Assembly (NCBI GenBank): GCA_038030265.1
Contig: CM075937.1
Location: forward strand, 26,454,198-26,518,197
Reading direction: 5' to 3'
DNA from: Corythucha ciliata
Lineage: Eukaryota > Arthropoda > Insecta > Hemiptera > Tingidae
Length of the DNA stretch: 64,000 bases
The stretch's first letter is position 1. Each line of letters opens with the position of its first letter. The notes beneath the pieces are model-generated. The model was not told the origin of the DNA. It searched no databases and saw nothing but the letters and a program-made list of their open reading frames with translations. Below, piece by piece: positions 1 through 10,752 of the stretch. The translations under genes were made by a program, and so were the position numbers.

Positions 1-380
1 CAGGCGGGTTTCCTTGACCCCTTCCCTGTCACCCTCGCCTAAACTTCGCACATAAATTTTGACTCCATTTCTGCACCAATATTCGATTTCAAAGTTTAAT
101 TTCAATCTTCAGGAAGTTCTACAGTGACGGTAGATCTTGCTTTTTCAAATTGTATCCCTAAAATAACCCCAAAACACTTTGGAATTCGAATTTGTTTAAG
201 GTACCTAATTTCAGGGATGAAATTTGGAAAAGCAAGATCTAACGCCACTGTAGAACTTCTTGAAGATTAAAATAAGACTTTGAAATCGAATATTGGTGCA
301 GAAATGTAGTCAAAATTTATGTTCGAAGTTTAGGCGAGGGGGACTGGGAAGGGGCGAGGAAACCCACCTGAAACCCCCCC
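1..380. repeat. Family A foldback MITE, copy 1 (left end cut by window)
   Basis: The two halves are reverse complements: the GGCGGGTTTCC... start pairs with the GGAAACCCACCTG end, and the GGAAGTTCTACAGTG arm near 113 pairs with CACTGTAGAACTTCTTG near 246. The right end (run of C) is followed by TTA at 381-383. Copy 2 at 10176-10599 shows both ends with TTA on both sides, and 48405-48540 is a third, partial copy. No reading frame is present. The TTA flank suggests a PIF/Harbinger-type MITE (inference). Confidence 0.8.
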
Positions 381-581
381 TTAAGTCAGAGGTAAGGCTT
401 CAAGTCCATCCTTGGTTGTTGTTGGAGCTCATGGTAAAACTTATAACCCTTACAATTCTCGTGTGATACTCGTTTATTAATCTCTAAATTAGATAATCGT
501 TCACAATTTTGGGTTTCTGGTTTTGGTTGAAAAAATTAAACTATGAAGGCCCTAGCGTGTGGGACCCTACAGCGGACACAC

Positions 582-1808
582 TCAGCTTGGTTTAAACCAA
601 TTTGAATAGAATTCAAGGATTTCAGTTATACATGCGATTACGTCATTTTTATATTCTTTGCTGACGTGAAAAGCATGATCAAAAATTGCGGGACTACCGT
701 AAATTAAAGCATCCAAGTATTTCTCCTCGGACTCACTCATCAATGTAAGCGACTCGCAGGGAAGCCTTGTCAGCATATAACAAGCCTTGATGAGCACTCC
801 GAACTCTTTGTAGTCTTCAGTAGACTGTAGAAAATCCTTTTCGGTTAGAATATCGTCGACGTCGACTTTTCTTTGAAGCAAGAAGTTGGACAGATTTTCG
901 TAGTACATGGCAATGAGCTCATCGAAGTGCAACGATCTCAATTCCGATGGAAAAGACGTGTACATGTATTGGATAATGTCAGTGGCTGGAGGTGCATAAC
1001 GAACCGCTTGGAAGTCAACGAGTATCGTGCCAGTTGGTGTGCCGTCACTGTTATAGCTGTAGAGCATGTTGTTTCCCCAAGCATCACCGTGACATATAAC
1101 GTTGAGATGCTTCTTGGAAGGTTGAACCAAATATTGAGCGCGATCAATGGCTAGTTCGATAATTTTTGATTTGGTTTCGCTATCAAACTTGTCAACTAGC
1201 TGTTCTGAGAGAAATCGGAGGTGGGACTCGATTGAATAAAGAAGGCATGGAAAATTTCGTCCATTTGGAAATGTTATAAAAGTCTCGAAAAATGTGGTAC
1301 TATATTTGATTCTTAAAGGTTCACTGGAATGTTCCTGAAGACATATCGATGACGCATGTAAATTCGCCAGCGCCTTCATTCCTAGTCGCGCATGTTCCAA
1401 AGTCAGACATTTTTCCCTGCAGAGCTCATACCCAAGATAGTCTAAATCTTCCATAATAATGAAACTCTCATGATCCGTCCAGTATGAGTCGGCGGTGATT
1501 TTGTCCACGGCGTATTTCGAAAGATCCGGAACGAGATGATCTCGTACGAGGCACTCTTTGAGGAATACCTTTTGGACCTTCCAAAATCTCTCGTTCAAAT
1601 TAGTCCTTTTCGTGGCAGCCTTCACGAAGAAATTGTACGACTCCTGCTGGCCCTGAACAGTGGCAGTGATGATTAGTTTGGCTTGAGTGGAACAGAAACC
1701 GAGGAATCGTTTACTGTGCTCTAATTTGTAGGTGTCAATTGAAAAGTGGTCACTCCGGAGTTTGTTCCTTAATACTTCAACGCACTGGTCGATGGTTACA
1801 ATTGACAT
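582..1808 (-). CDS. Ecdysteroid kinase-like / CHK-kinase-like protein (EcKL), intact
   Basis: A 408-residue uninterrupted frame on the minus strand, start ATG at 1808. It is an aminoglycoside-phosphotransferase-fold small-molecule kinase of the EcKL (DUF1679/CHK) family, whose members phosphorylate ecdysteroids or, probably, xenobiotic metabolites in the cytosol. Visible signatures are FIIMEDLDYLGY (hinge region, about residue 117), the catalytic-loop motif CHGDAWGNNML (about residue 240) and the metal-binding LVDFQAVRYAPPATDI (about residue 262). Length matches the family (about 400-430 residues) and no signal peptide or membrane segment is seen. It has no intron, and all its neighbours are repeats. 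EcKL genes usually occur in clusters; none of the cluster is visible here, though it may lie left of the window. The substrate cannot be told from sequence. Confidence 0.93.
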   Translation of the reverse strand: MSIVTIDQCVEVLRNKLRSDHFSIDTYKLEHSKRFLGFCSTQAKLIITATVQGQQESYNFFVKAATKRTNLNERFWKVQKVFLKECLVRDHLVPDLSKYAVDKITADSYWTDHESFIIMEDLDYLGYELCREKCLTLEHARLGMKALANLHASSICLQEHSSEPLRIKYSTTFFETFITFPNGRNFPCLLYSIESHLRFLSEQLVDKFDSETKSKIIELAIDRAQYLVQPSKKHLNVICHGDAWGNNMLYSYNSDGTPTGTILVDFQAVRYAPPATDIIQYMYTSFPSELRSLHFDELIAMYYENLSNFLLQRKVDVDDILTEKDFLQSTEDYKEFGVLIKACYMLTRLPCESLTLMSESEEKYLDALIYGSPAIFDHAFHVSKEYKNDVIACITEILEFYSNWFKPS

Positions 1809-2306
1809 TATGGGCTATGATGAAAAAGGTCTAGTTAAAGGAGTTTGATCACGAGCGAATATATACCAAGGATTCCTAGATAACTTATCGAAGTTGACAA
1901 CCGTACAGTGATAAAAACTACGTTTTTACTTCTGAATTTATTTAGAGTGGGTTTATGGGTAAATAGGCCCGTAGAAACCAAACTTATATCACAGCTTTAT
2001 CTGAAAAATAAAGTGCATTGATAAATCCATGCTTAATTGATTTAAGAATTTCAGGCACAGGAACAATATATTTTTCTATTTTAATGAGCTTATGAAACAA
2101 AAAGAATGGTCACTTCTACATATCTATACCAGTGATAGTGTTTTCTAGCTTAGTATATTACTTCAACGCGGAGAATGAACTAAAACGCCCGATATAAAAC
2201 GACAAGCAATCATTTACTTGAACAGTGAAATTACATTTTTTTTTCAAAGCAGCATTGACAACAGCGACATTAGATCACGCCATTGTCAGGAACTATAGAC
2301 TATATG
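1809..2306. other. AT-rich 5' flank of the EcKL gene, nothing recognised
   Basis: This stretch lies upstream of the minus-strand EcKL start and presumably holds its promoter. I see no clear core-promoter motif, repeat or reading frame that I can defend. Confidence 0.4.
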
Positions 2307-3816
2307 TAGTTGAACCTTAGAGTATATATATCACTAGAGAGATTTTTGTCCTTTGCGCATTGAAGCAAGGACCTTCTGAAATGACCTCAGTCACGTGACT
2401 GGTGTTTATTCCCCCTCACCTTGTTTTCGCTCCAAGTTGCTTTGCAACCTACTTGAGTAACCTGTTTTAATAACTCGGTAGTTGCTCTGTTTGCTCGCTT
2501 TGCTGTCGTTTGTGTGTTGTTCTTTTTTCCGTTTTTCCTTTGTCTATTCATCTTCTTGCATTTTAACCGTTCTTTTAACGCCCCTACTGTCTCACTTTTC
2601 CTTTCCTCATTTGCACTAGTCCACTTCTTTCCTTATTTTCAACCTGGGATTTCATTTTATTACGTTCAATGGCTATTATCTTACACCTAAAAACGCATGA
2701 ATACTTTCAGACGAGAAGCTAATTTGCTTGAAAATGAAACATTCAATTTCTTCTTGAAATAAATAGCAGGTGAAACTTGTCACAACGCTTTCCTTAACAA
2801 CATTTTTTTATTACTAATAGTTTCCAATATTGAACTTGCACATTTGTCAAGCAGTGGTGTTTCTTGAAGAGGGCTCTTCAACAAAACAATTGCTCAAATT
2901 AAACGTTGAAATCAGTCAAGGGTTTTTTTAAAGCGAATTTTTGAAAATTTTGAGTTTTGAGGTTACGTCAAAGGCTATTCAATGAAATTGATGGTGTGGG
3001 GAAGAGGGGGTAAAACATGTTTTCTTTGGGACAATTTTTCTTGTTATTTGTAAACAAAACATTTCTCAAATGCTTCACATCTAAACATTGACGTCATTTC
3101 CCCTCGCACCATCCATCCCCTCTTAAAGAACTTTGAAATTTATTTAAAAATCACCAGATGCATCAATCAGGCTGCAACTACCGTTGATTTCCTTCTCTCC
3201 ATGTGCCAATTCATCGGTGTACTTTTCTCCCAAATCGGTCATTCATGCAAGTTCCCGATGAAACACAAACACCCGTGGAACTCTTGAAAATCATGGCCAA
3301 CTGCGTATAAAGGCTCGTTTACAAGCTCGATGTTAACTTTCTGTGGAGTCTATGCAACCAAACAAATGTGTGTAATTTTTTTTTTTTTTTTTTTTTTTTT
3401 AGCAATTTCATCATGTTGTGACAAAATGTGGTGCATGAGAATTGGTTGGATTTCTCTGATATACTCAAAGAAGAAGAATCCAGTTTTCAGATTGAAAAAT
3501 TGCTTCACGGGATCAATATTAAAATGAAGTATACGCGACGTGCATTTAGCCTTAAAAGCACCGAATAATGGCGTTACTACTGAAAATGCTTTGAACAAAG
3601 AGTTCAAGTTTCATCACACATGAACTCCTCAAGAATTTGAAGTGAAAGATTTATAAGAACAAAATGCAGCCCCCTTTGGATGGAACCTTCAAGCATTTGA
3701 AAAAGAGCGGGAAGTAATGACCTCAGTCACGTGACCGAGGTGTTTGCTTCACTTTTTCGTGACGCGCAGCCTAACCATCTCTCTACTGTTTATATATACT
3801 CTAAGAGTTGAACCAA
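2307..3816. repeat. Possible non-autonomous DNA element with imperfect inverted ends
   Basis: The end AGTTGAACCTTAGAGTATATAT at 2308-2330 reappears as its reverse complement near 3777-3813 (TATATATACTCTAAGAGTTGAACC). Both ends carry, further inward, the same ATGACCTCAGTCACGTGAC (2379 and 3718), which is itself nearly palindromic. The interior has no coding potential. No target duplication is clear, so element status is tentative. Confidence 0.4.
3180..3256 (+). repeat. Dispersed repeat B, copy 1
   Basis: The stretch around CATGTGCCAATTCATCGG and CTTTTCTCCCAAATC is repeated with few changes at 38150-38226, in the same orientation. Nothing coding. Function unknown. Confidence 0.7.
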
Positions 3817-5344
3817 ACTCTCTCTGTAGGGGGTTTCGCATTCCCCGTGGATTAAGAATATTCAGCTTCCCCCTGCTCCCACTTGTGACTTGCCGCGAAA
3901 TAAATAGGGAAGTCGTTTGGTAGGTTTTCGTGGTATCCATTTTTTAAACAATTTCTTTCGAAATAGATAATTTTAATTATTCGCAAAGCGCAATAATATT
4001 CGTGTTCCTGTGATTGATGCTCTGAGGCGATGAAAGTGTACTGAGCCATGAGCAAGTGGATGAGTCTTCTCAGGTTACTGTATCCGCGTTTCTGCCGATT
4101 CTTAGACCTGCTCTCCGGGGCATCGTTCAAGCTTGTTATGAGTCGAATTAATACATTTGCAGATTTAATTTTGCTGCTGAGTTCCTCTTTCACTCTGCTC
4201 AGTACACTACGCGACGCTTGGGACGTACATAAGCCTTGTCAAGAAGAAGAATGTTTGGGTTCTGGCTCCAGTGTATTCTCTTATCTCCCTTCCTAACTAT
4301 ATCTGGCGTTCCATTGGAAGTTTTCTCTTCGATTCGCACTACTTATGCCTTATCGGTGCTTTCGGTGAACTCGTCTACCGCCTCTTGTGTTTTTTACCTT
4401 TTTTCGTTATTGTACGATAAACATGATTGCTGTTATCGGTTTGTGCGGCCGCTAATTGGACAGGTGAGGCTGACCGCTTCGGGTTACGAAAAGGTCCGGC
4501 CTGGAAAATTATTCTGAGATGCGTAAAAGCACGACGTTCGAGAAACGCCGTGGTAGAGATCATGTGTACGCATGATAAACTTATTAACGGAGTGATTGAT
4601 ACGGCATGACCGCTCCGAACGTCACAATTTTCGTTGTTTTTAAGTTATTCATTGACCTATATTTTAAGGTGGCCTGATCTCGGGAAAGTTATTCATATTA
4701 ATTACTCGCGAAAAATCAACAGACTCCGGTATCGAACATTTACGGAGTTAATGGGAAGGATCAAATCCCGGACTCTCGGGACCGGTTCCGGGTGTCACTT
4801 GTGTGAAATTGGCCCCCTATTAGCCTCTTTATTGAAGCAATATACTAACCCGCACGACACAATTAGGGATATGAGTCTAAAATCAGCAATAAAACGCCAA
4901 TGTGAAAAAATCACACAAGACCCCTCTCATGACAAATATAATTACAAAAGTACAGCGTGCTCTCAAAAATATAATGGTGGCGAGTCGAGAAAAAATGAGC
5001 GCCGAAATTCGACACGTTCATGACGGCTTTCCGGGAGGGAACAACAGAACGATTGGGGTCGACTTGTTCAGCATTTTCCACCGCCTATTCTTCCGGTCAA
5101 GGTTTCCACCGGTCCCTTCCACATCAGACCCTTCAAAGTCTTCGACCGCTCTCGGGAATCATTCAGAAGTTATTTCGAACGTTTTGAGATTTACTGCTCA
5201 CTCACCGGTGTCACATTGATCCTTCTGAAATCAATCGGGTCTATAATAAATGTCTATAATAAACGTGATGCCTGAGCCATTCAATGAAATGTCTTTCATT
5301 GTATTGAGTTGAGCAATGAGATTGAACCGTGTAAACGAGCCTTT
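3311..5344. repeat. Segment bounded by a 16-bp inverted repeat; unassigned open frames inside
   Basis: TAAAGGCTCGTTTACA near 3308 recurs in reverse complement near 5331-5346. The left end continues into ACAAGCTC...GGAGTCTATGCAACCAAACAAAT, which resembles the MITE at 51099-51235. Several moderate frames lie inside: minus 3852-4193 and plus 4634-5023 (129 aa, containing a Cys-x-x-Cys) and 4902-5219. I do not recognise any product; they overlap in several frames and may be a degraded mobile-element gene. The flanks are TAA on the left and TTA on the right, so no direct duplication is shown. Confidence 0.3.
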
Positions 5345-5640
5345 ACACATGATAGCATTGTCAACAGATACATTTGTTTGTACAGAGTGTGGCAATTTCT
5401 TGACACCATAATCCCATTTTAAGCAAGCGTCTACACTAGCGTACCGACCGGGGGGCCGACCCCCCCGGGCCCCCAAAAATATGGAAAAATAAGGGGTTTT
5501 AGGTAAAACGTTCTTGAATGTAGAAAAGTGAAAACTTAGTTTGCTATCGGGTGGTCTGTTGCGTGAAAAGTATTACTTCATAGTCATGAAGGTGCTTATT
5601 CCCAACATAAATGCTTAGGCTACCCTCACTCAACTGTATC

Positions 5641-6380
5641 TGCAGACCGAGGGAATAAGTTTGGACAAAGTTTTACAGAAGTTGGTCAGTTTAAAACTTT
5701 TCTTTCAAGACAGTCGAAACGAACTGGTTGAAAACGCCTTGAAAGTTTCCTCTACAACGTGCCGAGAAATGGGGATCCCGACTGAAAAATTAGGGCGCAG
5801 ACGACTTAAGAAAATGATGCCTGGAGAAGAGGCGAGAGATGAAGGATTGTCAATGGACCAAGAATTGAGAAGGGTTATGTTTCTTTCGACGACCGTTTGT
5901 ACCAAGACCTCAATGTAGGATAGAATCCGTTCAGAATATACTAAACAAATTTGCGTCCGTACAATCCTTGTACCTCATCGAAACGGACCTCGGAGAACTT
6001 CCAAGACTTATTTCAAACCTCACCGAAACATTTGACGAGATTGAAGCGAACGAAATGCTTAGTGAAATTCCACGCCTAAGGCGGCACTTCAAGGCAGCCT
6101 TCAAATCAACGAAGCTAAATCGTGGACTTCGGTTAAGATGCTGCAGTTCATCATTCAAACTGACTTCCAAAAGTCAATCCCCAACTTGTATTTAGCCCTA
6201 AAAATGCTATTGACTGTGTGCGTTTCAGTTGCTTCTTGTGAGAGAAGCTTTTTGAAGTTAAAGTTAATTAAAAGCTATCTTCGCTCAACGATGAGCCAAG
6301 CAAGACTCAATGGCTTGGCAATGCTATCAATAGAAAATGAAGTAGGGGAAAAACATTTTTTTGATGATGCACAAAAATAA
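5641..6380 (+). pseudogene. hAT transposase (ZMYM1-like group), C-terminal remnant
   Basis: Three partial frames follow one another: 5661-5918, 5968-6195 and 6138-6380. The last contains VCVSVASCERSFLKLKLIKS followed by STMSQARLNGLAMLSIE, the hAT C-terminal dimerisation signature found in ZMYM1/P52rIPK-like transposases. Frame changes near 5918 and 6138 and the missing N-terminal two thirds (BED/TTF finger and first catalytic residues) show it is dead. It lies inside the hAT ends at 5434 and 6910, which agrees with the identification. Confidence 0.8.
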
Positions 6381-6394
6381 TTTTCCGAAGCTAA

Positions 6395-6542
6395 GGCCCG
6401 TATGCCAAGACGTTCCTCGAATTGTCCTCAACCTCAAAGCTCCCTCCCAAACTGGAAAATTTATAAAATAACATGTGATTCTACAGTTTGCGAGGAAGGT
6501 TGGAGTCGAGGAAATTTCGAGGAACGACTTAGCATACGGGCC
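6395..6542. repeat. Family C MITE, copy 1, TAA target duplication
   Basis: A 148-bp hairpin with ends GGCCCGTATGCCAAG... and ...GCATACGGGCC, flanked by TAA (6392-6394 and 6543-6545). It lies inside the hAT relic and so is younger. A second copy at 9100-9543 carries a nested insertion. The TAA duplication fits PIF/Harbinger mobilisation. Confidence 0.85.
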
Positions 6543-6780
6543 TAAATCTCGCAAAGCTAAGTTTTAACTCACAACTGTAAATTAAAACTTTGTTAGTTTA
6601 CATTAGCATTTTTATTCGTTTTTTAATAGTCTCAGGCATACCCTTAAATACATCTTACATAATGTTATTTCTTTGGGATTTTGTTGGCTCCATTTCATGA
6701 TTTCGGTATAGACATTCCATCGTAGATCCGGAAATTTCCTGACTGAGTATTCCCGCAAACAGTCTCAACTTGTCAAACGA

Positions 6781-6823
6781 CACGCACACACACACCCACA
6801 CACACAAATATATATATACACGC
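6781..6823. repeat. CA/TA microsatellite
   Basis: Alternating CA runs followed by TA runs (cacacacaca...tatatata). Confidence 0.9.
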
Positions 6824-7189
6824 AATTTTTATATGTTGGTAAAGATCAATGATTAAGGGGCTCCATGGAGATTTCCGCCCCGGGCCCCGAATGGTCAAGG
6901 TCCGCCACTGAGCGTCTACGCTTGGTGCTGCGTTTACTGCTCTACGCTTACTCTAATGGTTCCTGGTTATACTCGTGATTTTTCGGTGTCAAAATGAGAC
7001 TTTTCGACTTGAATTATTGGTTGCACACCATTCAGACAGTTATGTTTGGATCCTTTTACTTTCTTCACTTGCTTCCCCTACCAGCACAATTAGGTCGGTA
7101 CGATATCGCCAAACGTCGCGTTCGCGACTTTTCAAGGGAAAACAGACAGGACAAACTTGGTGATTTTGCTCTTTACACATTGTTTTTTC

Positions 7190-7683
7190 GGATTTTATGT
7201 GTGATTTCTTTCTCAAAATTGGACCAACTTCAATTTTGAGGAGGTCATTGGAAAGCTCACAAAACGGTCATGTTTTTCTGATATTGGCACCATACTGGAA
7301 GCATTTTAAATTTGGCAGAAAACAGTCGCTGAATTATAGGAGAAATTTCAAAAAAGTAACTTTCGTCATTTTTGAAAAATCATAAAAAATACTGAGGAAC
7401 GTTTACAGCGGTGCAGAGCACTGTTTTCTGAAGTGAAATCTTGTGCTCTTATCAAAACGTCAACAGTTTTTTTTCCAAGCCCAGCGGTTCGGCCGTGAAA
7501 TCGAGTCTTTGGAGATAAAGTAGGCAGTCGCTGAAAAAACACAATTGTACGTGTATCTCAGAAGGAAAGCATTTGCGACCAGGGTGATTTTGGTCGCAAG
7601 TACGTTGTACTACAACATACTTCAGCATATGCATCTACTACAACATACTTCAGCATATGCATCTACATACTTCAGTATATGTA
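7190..7683. repeat. Long-TIR element arm, copy 1 of family D
   Basis: Similar to 12130-12566 in the same orientation and to 11765-12120 in reverse complement, including GACCAACNTCAATTTTGAGG, CATTGGAAAGCTCA and AAAAGTAACTTTCGTCATTT. The right edge has short tandem copies of CATACTTCAGCATATGCATCT (7612-7680). The CATTGGAAAGCTCA phrase also occurs inside the long inverted repeats of the mariner-like element at 21905-24594, so this is probably a relative of those arms. No coding frame. Confidence 0.65.
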
Positions 7684-8239
7684 TATTTTTGATCGAAATT
7701 ACTATTTGAGATTTTTTGGAATTCCTCTTGGTTTTCGAGATATCGTCAATTTCGTGTCTTTTTGGTGATCCTCTGTTTTTTTTTTCGACAAGTGACTATT
7801 CTGACATCATCAACAGGTGCTAGACTAAAAGTAAATAGCTCATTGAAAAGAGCACAAAATTTCCTTCATTACTGGTCCTCAACTCAATAAAATTACACCA
7901 AGGCCCTACCCGCTAGGGCATGAGATATCCGAAGGAAACTCGTTATTCGCATTTCTTCCCTATTTTCATCGGCGATTTTCACCATTTCGTCTAAGGAAAA
8001 TATTTTTTTGCATTCTTAGGGAAAACTTCCTTATGATGTTAGTTTTCCAATGACGTACAACATTTACCACTTTTCACCATCTAGTGAAGAGGTAGAAGCA
8101 ATAAACGAGCCCAAAACTGAAAAATAACCCGCAATGAGGACCCTTTGAATGAGGTAAAACCAGCTCTGATACTCGTTTCCAACGGATGAGACATACGGAT
8201 TCAAGCGGTCAGCTAAATCTATCGCTAATATGTACGTTG
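7684..8239. other. Spacer, nothing recognised
   Basis: AT-rich sequence with homopolymer T and A runs; no convincing frame, RNA gene or repeat boundary seen. Confidence 0.4.
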
Positions 8240-8945
8240 GTGAGTTTAAATTGGGTGGTGGTGAAGCTTAAAATATCGTTAGAGGGGATTGGGCTTCATG
8301 GACCAGTGGTCACCCTGACCCACAACCCGCGAATGCAAAAATCGGCCCTCCGCACATCTGCATTGGATGCACGTTGCACCTCCAGTCGTCGCCTCTGGAT
8401 TTCCTCGCAAGAGCTGCTCTCTGGGGCCTCTCGGGAAAAAATACCGCTAGCGGGATCCAAGGACGCTGAATAAGAAATAACACTATCCCGTCCTAGCAAC
8501 CGCATCTTTCGGCATTTTCGTTCGTAACACGGCCCCTGGTCGCAACTGGTTGTTGGTAGACCAGCTACCAATAACCTTGTTGGATGACCTAGTAAATAAA
8601 AATCCATGGGTGGTTAGGGGTCAGGACAGGATTTCTCTGTGAGCACCTTACTGGTCCATGAAGCCAAATCTACTAGCGGATATTTTAGCTTCAACATTAC
8701 CGTTAAGTTACCCTGATTTACATCGGCGAGTAGTGGATTGTCCTGACAAAAAACCACCCTTGGATTTCTATTTATTAGGTCATCTAAAACTGGTCTACCA
8801 ACAGCCAGTTGCGACCAGAATGGAGCTTGAGAATCGTACGTATTCGAGAATCGTGCGAGGAAATCCATAGGCGACGACTGGAGGTGCAACGTGCATCCAA
8901 TGCAGTTATGCGGAGGGCCAGTTTTTGCATTCGACAACAAGGAGA
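8240..8945. repeat. Inverted duplication of a degenerate coding-like unit
   Basis: The minus strand of about 8610-8330 and the plus strand of about 8735-8932 carry the same unit: both encode DFYLLGH, then a stretch around LVYQQPVAT/LVAGLPTTS, then GGAAATCCA(G/T)AGGCGACGAC and AACGTGCATCCAATGCAG. A further short unit, CACTGGTCCATGAAGCC, precedes each copy near 8312 (minus) and 8647 (plus). The copies are clearly diverged. I do not recognise the encoded fragment; it may be part of an old TE protein. Confidence 0.65.
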
Positions 8946-9099
8946 AAACCTAGAATCCCAGAAAAATCCATGGCAGGTTGGGGGGGGGGGTCAATTTATA
9001 TTTATCTGTCATATAGTCGAAGCAACAGCCAAGAAAAGGATTTTGAACAAATTCCGAAATCTGTCATATAAATGCATATTACAGGTGTTTTTACAATAA

Positions 9100-9543
9100 G
9101 GCCCCTATGAGTCGTTCCTCGGAATTTCCTCGACTCCAACCTTCCACTAGGGTCTAAAGAAAACTCCCCGTGGGATTCTCGTAGTACACCAAAAAGCCGT
9201 TAGTTGTGCTGTGAAATTTTTAGTTTAGGCGTTAAAACGTTTAGGTTTTGTTTAGGGAATAAAAATAATAAAATAAGTTTATTTTCTTCAAAAGATTTCG
9301 GGTTGGACTTCATAAAGATAAAAAATATACGAGAACTCTAATCCTCGGTTTTTAAAAAAAGAAGCGGAACACTACACCTCCGTACGAGCTACGGCTTTCT
9401 GGTGAACTACGAGAATCCCACGGGGAGTTCTCTTTAGACCTTCCTCGCAAACTATAGAATCACACGTCATTTTATAATTTTTGCAGTTTGGGAGGGAGCT
9501 TTGAGGTTGAGGAAAATTCGAGGAACGACTTGGCATACGGACC
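9100..9543. repeat. Family C MITE, copy 2, interrupted
   Basis: Ends GGCCCCTATGAGTCG... and ...TTGGCATACGGACC match copy 1 at 6395-6542 and are flanked by TAA (9097-9099 and 9544-9546). A second MITE is inserted at 9151-9440; removing it restores the order seen in copy 1 (CCAACCTTCC joined to TCGCAAAC). Confidence 0.85.
9151..9440. repeat. Nested MITE (family E) inside the family C copy
   Basis: Terminal inverted repeats GGTCTAAAGAAAACTCCCCG and its complement CGGGGAGTTCTCTTTAGACC run on for about 35 bp (to CTCGTAGT/ACTACGAG). CCTTCC (or TTCC) is present at both junctions relative to the uninterrupted copy at 6395-6542, consistent with a short target duplication. No coding frame. Confidence 0.8.
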
Positions 9544-9563
9544 TAAATGCATATAATATAATA

Positions 9564-9720
9564 GGGGTATTCATGAAAAATGTTAAACCTTGTATTTGTT
9601 ATTTGCTAAATTCCGAACAGATGGGTAAGGCCATAGAAACGGAGAAACTGAACACAAAAAATACTAAATAACAGAGTTTACGTCGATAACATATGTTAAA
9701 CTTCCGAGCATGAATACCCC
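9564..9720. repeat. Small MITE, TA-flanked
   Basis: Inverted ends GGGGTATTCATG and CATGAATACCCC with further pairing (AAAATGTTAAAC / GTTAAACTT), flanked by TA on both sides. TA flanks suggest a Tc1/mariner-type MITE. Confidence 0.75.
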
Positions 9721-9727
9721 TAATGTA

Positions 9728-9835
9728 CCCTGTTCAAGATAAGAATACCTTAGATCAATCTGTTTGTTTTCGCCTTTCACGTTAATAAAATATTAAAAAC
9801 CATACGGATCGGGGTTATTCTTATCTTGAACAGGG
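9728..9835. repeat. 108-bp MITE, TA-flanked
   Basis: Perfect inverted ends CCCTGTTCAAGATAAGAATA and its complement, flanked by TA (9726-9727 and 9836-9837). Typical of a mariner-type MITE. It lies 7 bp from the MITE at 9564-9720. Confidence 0.85.
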
Positions 9836-10175
9836 TATAGATGCATTTGTTGTTGGTATTTCGTCTTGCCAGATTTTTTTTTCTTGGAATTTGTCTCGAC
9901 CAGTCTTCCAGTGAAGTTCTCCCAAAGTGTTGTACCCGAAATTAGTAGTTAATACGTCACGAGTCAACGCAGGATTCGTCCGGGGGGGAGGGGGGTTGTC
10001 CTATGTAATGTAGTTGGAACAGACCTACGCTCTAGCCAGGTCTATTCAACGCCAGCACTTTTATGGGTGGCCTTTACAAAGTTTCTCTCTTGATTTAAGC
10101 CCTTCCTTTCTCTTGGAATGTCTCTTTGTCCCATTGTATTGATGCTAGGCGAGGTAATGGAGTTTGGATGACTTA

Positions 10176-10599
10176 AGGCGGGGTTTCAGTCGGGTTTCCT
10201 CGACCCCTTCCCAGTCACCCTCGCCAAAACTTCGCCCCTAAATTTTGGCTCCATTTCTGCAGCAATCTCTGACTTCAAAGCCGCATTTTAATCCTCAGGA
10301 AGTTCTACAGTGACGTTAGTTCTTACTTTTTCAAATTTTATCACTAAAGTAACCCAAAAACACTTTAGCGTTCGAATGTGTTTTAGGGTTACTTCAGGGA
10401 TGGAATTAGGGAAAAAAGCAAGATCTAAAGTCACTGCAGAACTTCCTGAAGATTAAAAGAGACTTTGAAATCGAAGATTGGTGCAGAAATTGATCCAAAA
10501 TATCTGTGATATATTGGCCAATATATCAATATATATGTGAGGATTTAGGCGATGGTTGGCAGGGAAGGGGTCGAGGGAAACCCGCCTGAAACCCCGCCC
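10176..10599. repeat. Family A foldback MITE, copy 2 (complete)
   Basis: Ends AGGCGGGGTTTCAG... and ...CTGAAACCCCGCCC, flanked by TTA at 10173-10175 and 10600-10602. The arms are long inverted repeats shared with 1-380, with CAGGAAGTTCTACAGTGACG pairing with GTCACTGCAGAACTTCCTGA. A short diverged insertion (ATATATTGGCCAATATAT, itself palindromic) lies near 10510. Confidence 0.85.
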
Positions 10600-10752
10600 T
10601 TACCTTTTTGGTGAAAAAGGGTAATCTCTCCACGTAATTTGTGGCCATGGTTTCAGTCGGCTAGACCATCTTCAGACAAGGTTTAGGGCGTATGAACCAC
10701 CCTCGTCAAACGACTTTCGAGCATACATTATCGGCATAAATAGTAGTTATCG

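Larger units (their letters stand above)
5434..6910 (+). mobile_element. hAT transposon relic with perfect 8-bp target duplication
   Basis: AGCGTCTA occurs immediately outside both ends (5426-5433 and 6911-6918). The ends are inverted, CACTAGCGTACC on the left and GGTCCGCCACTG on the right (9 of 12 positions pair). Ends of the CAGTGGCGG type and an 8-bp duplication are hAT hallmarks. The interior holds the C-terminal part of a hAT transposase (5641-6380), a younger MITE (6395-6542) and a CA/TA microsatellite. Confidence 0.85.

Noticed and set aside
873..1147. Plus- and minus-strand small frames inside the EcKL gene
   Set aside because: Shadows of the EcKL coding frame.
3330..3607. Frames with poly-Phe or poly-Lys
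   Set aside because: Produced by a homopolymer T/A run; no homology and no splice context.
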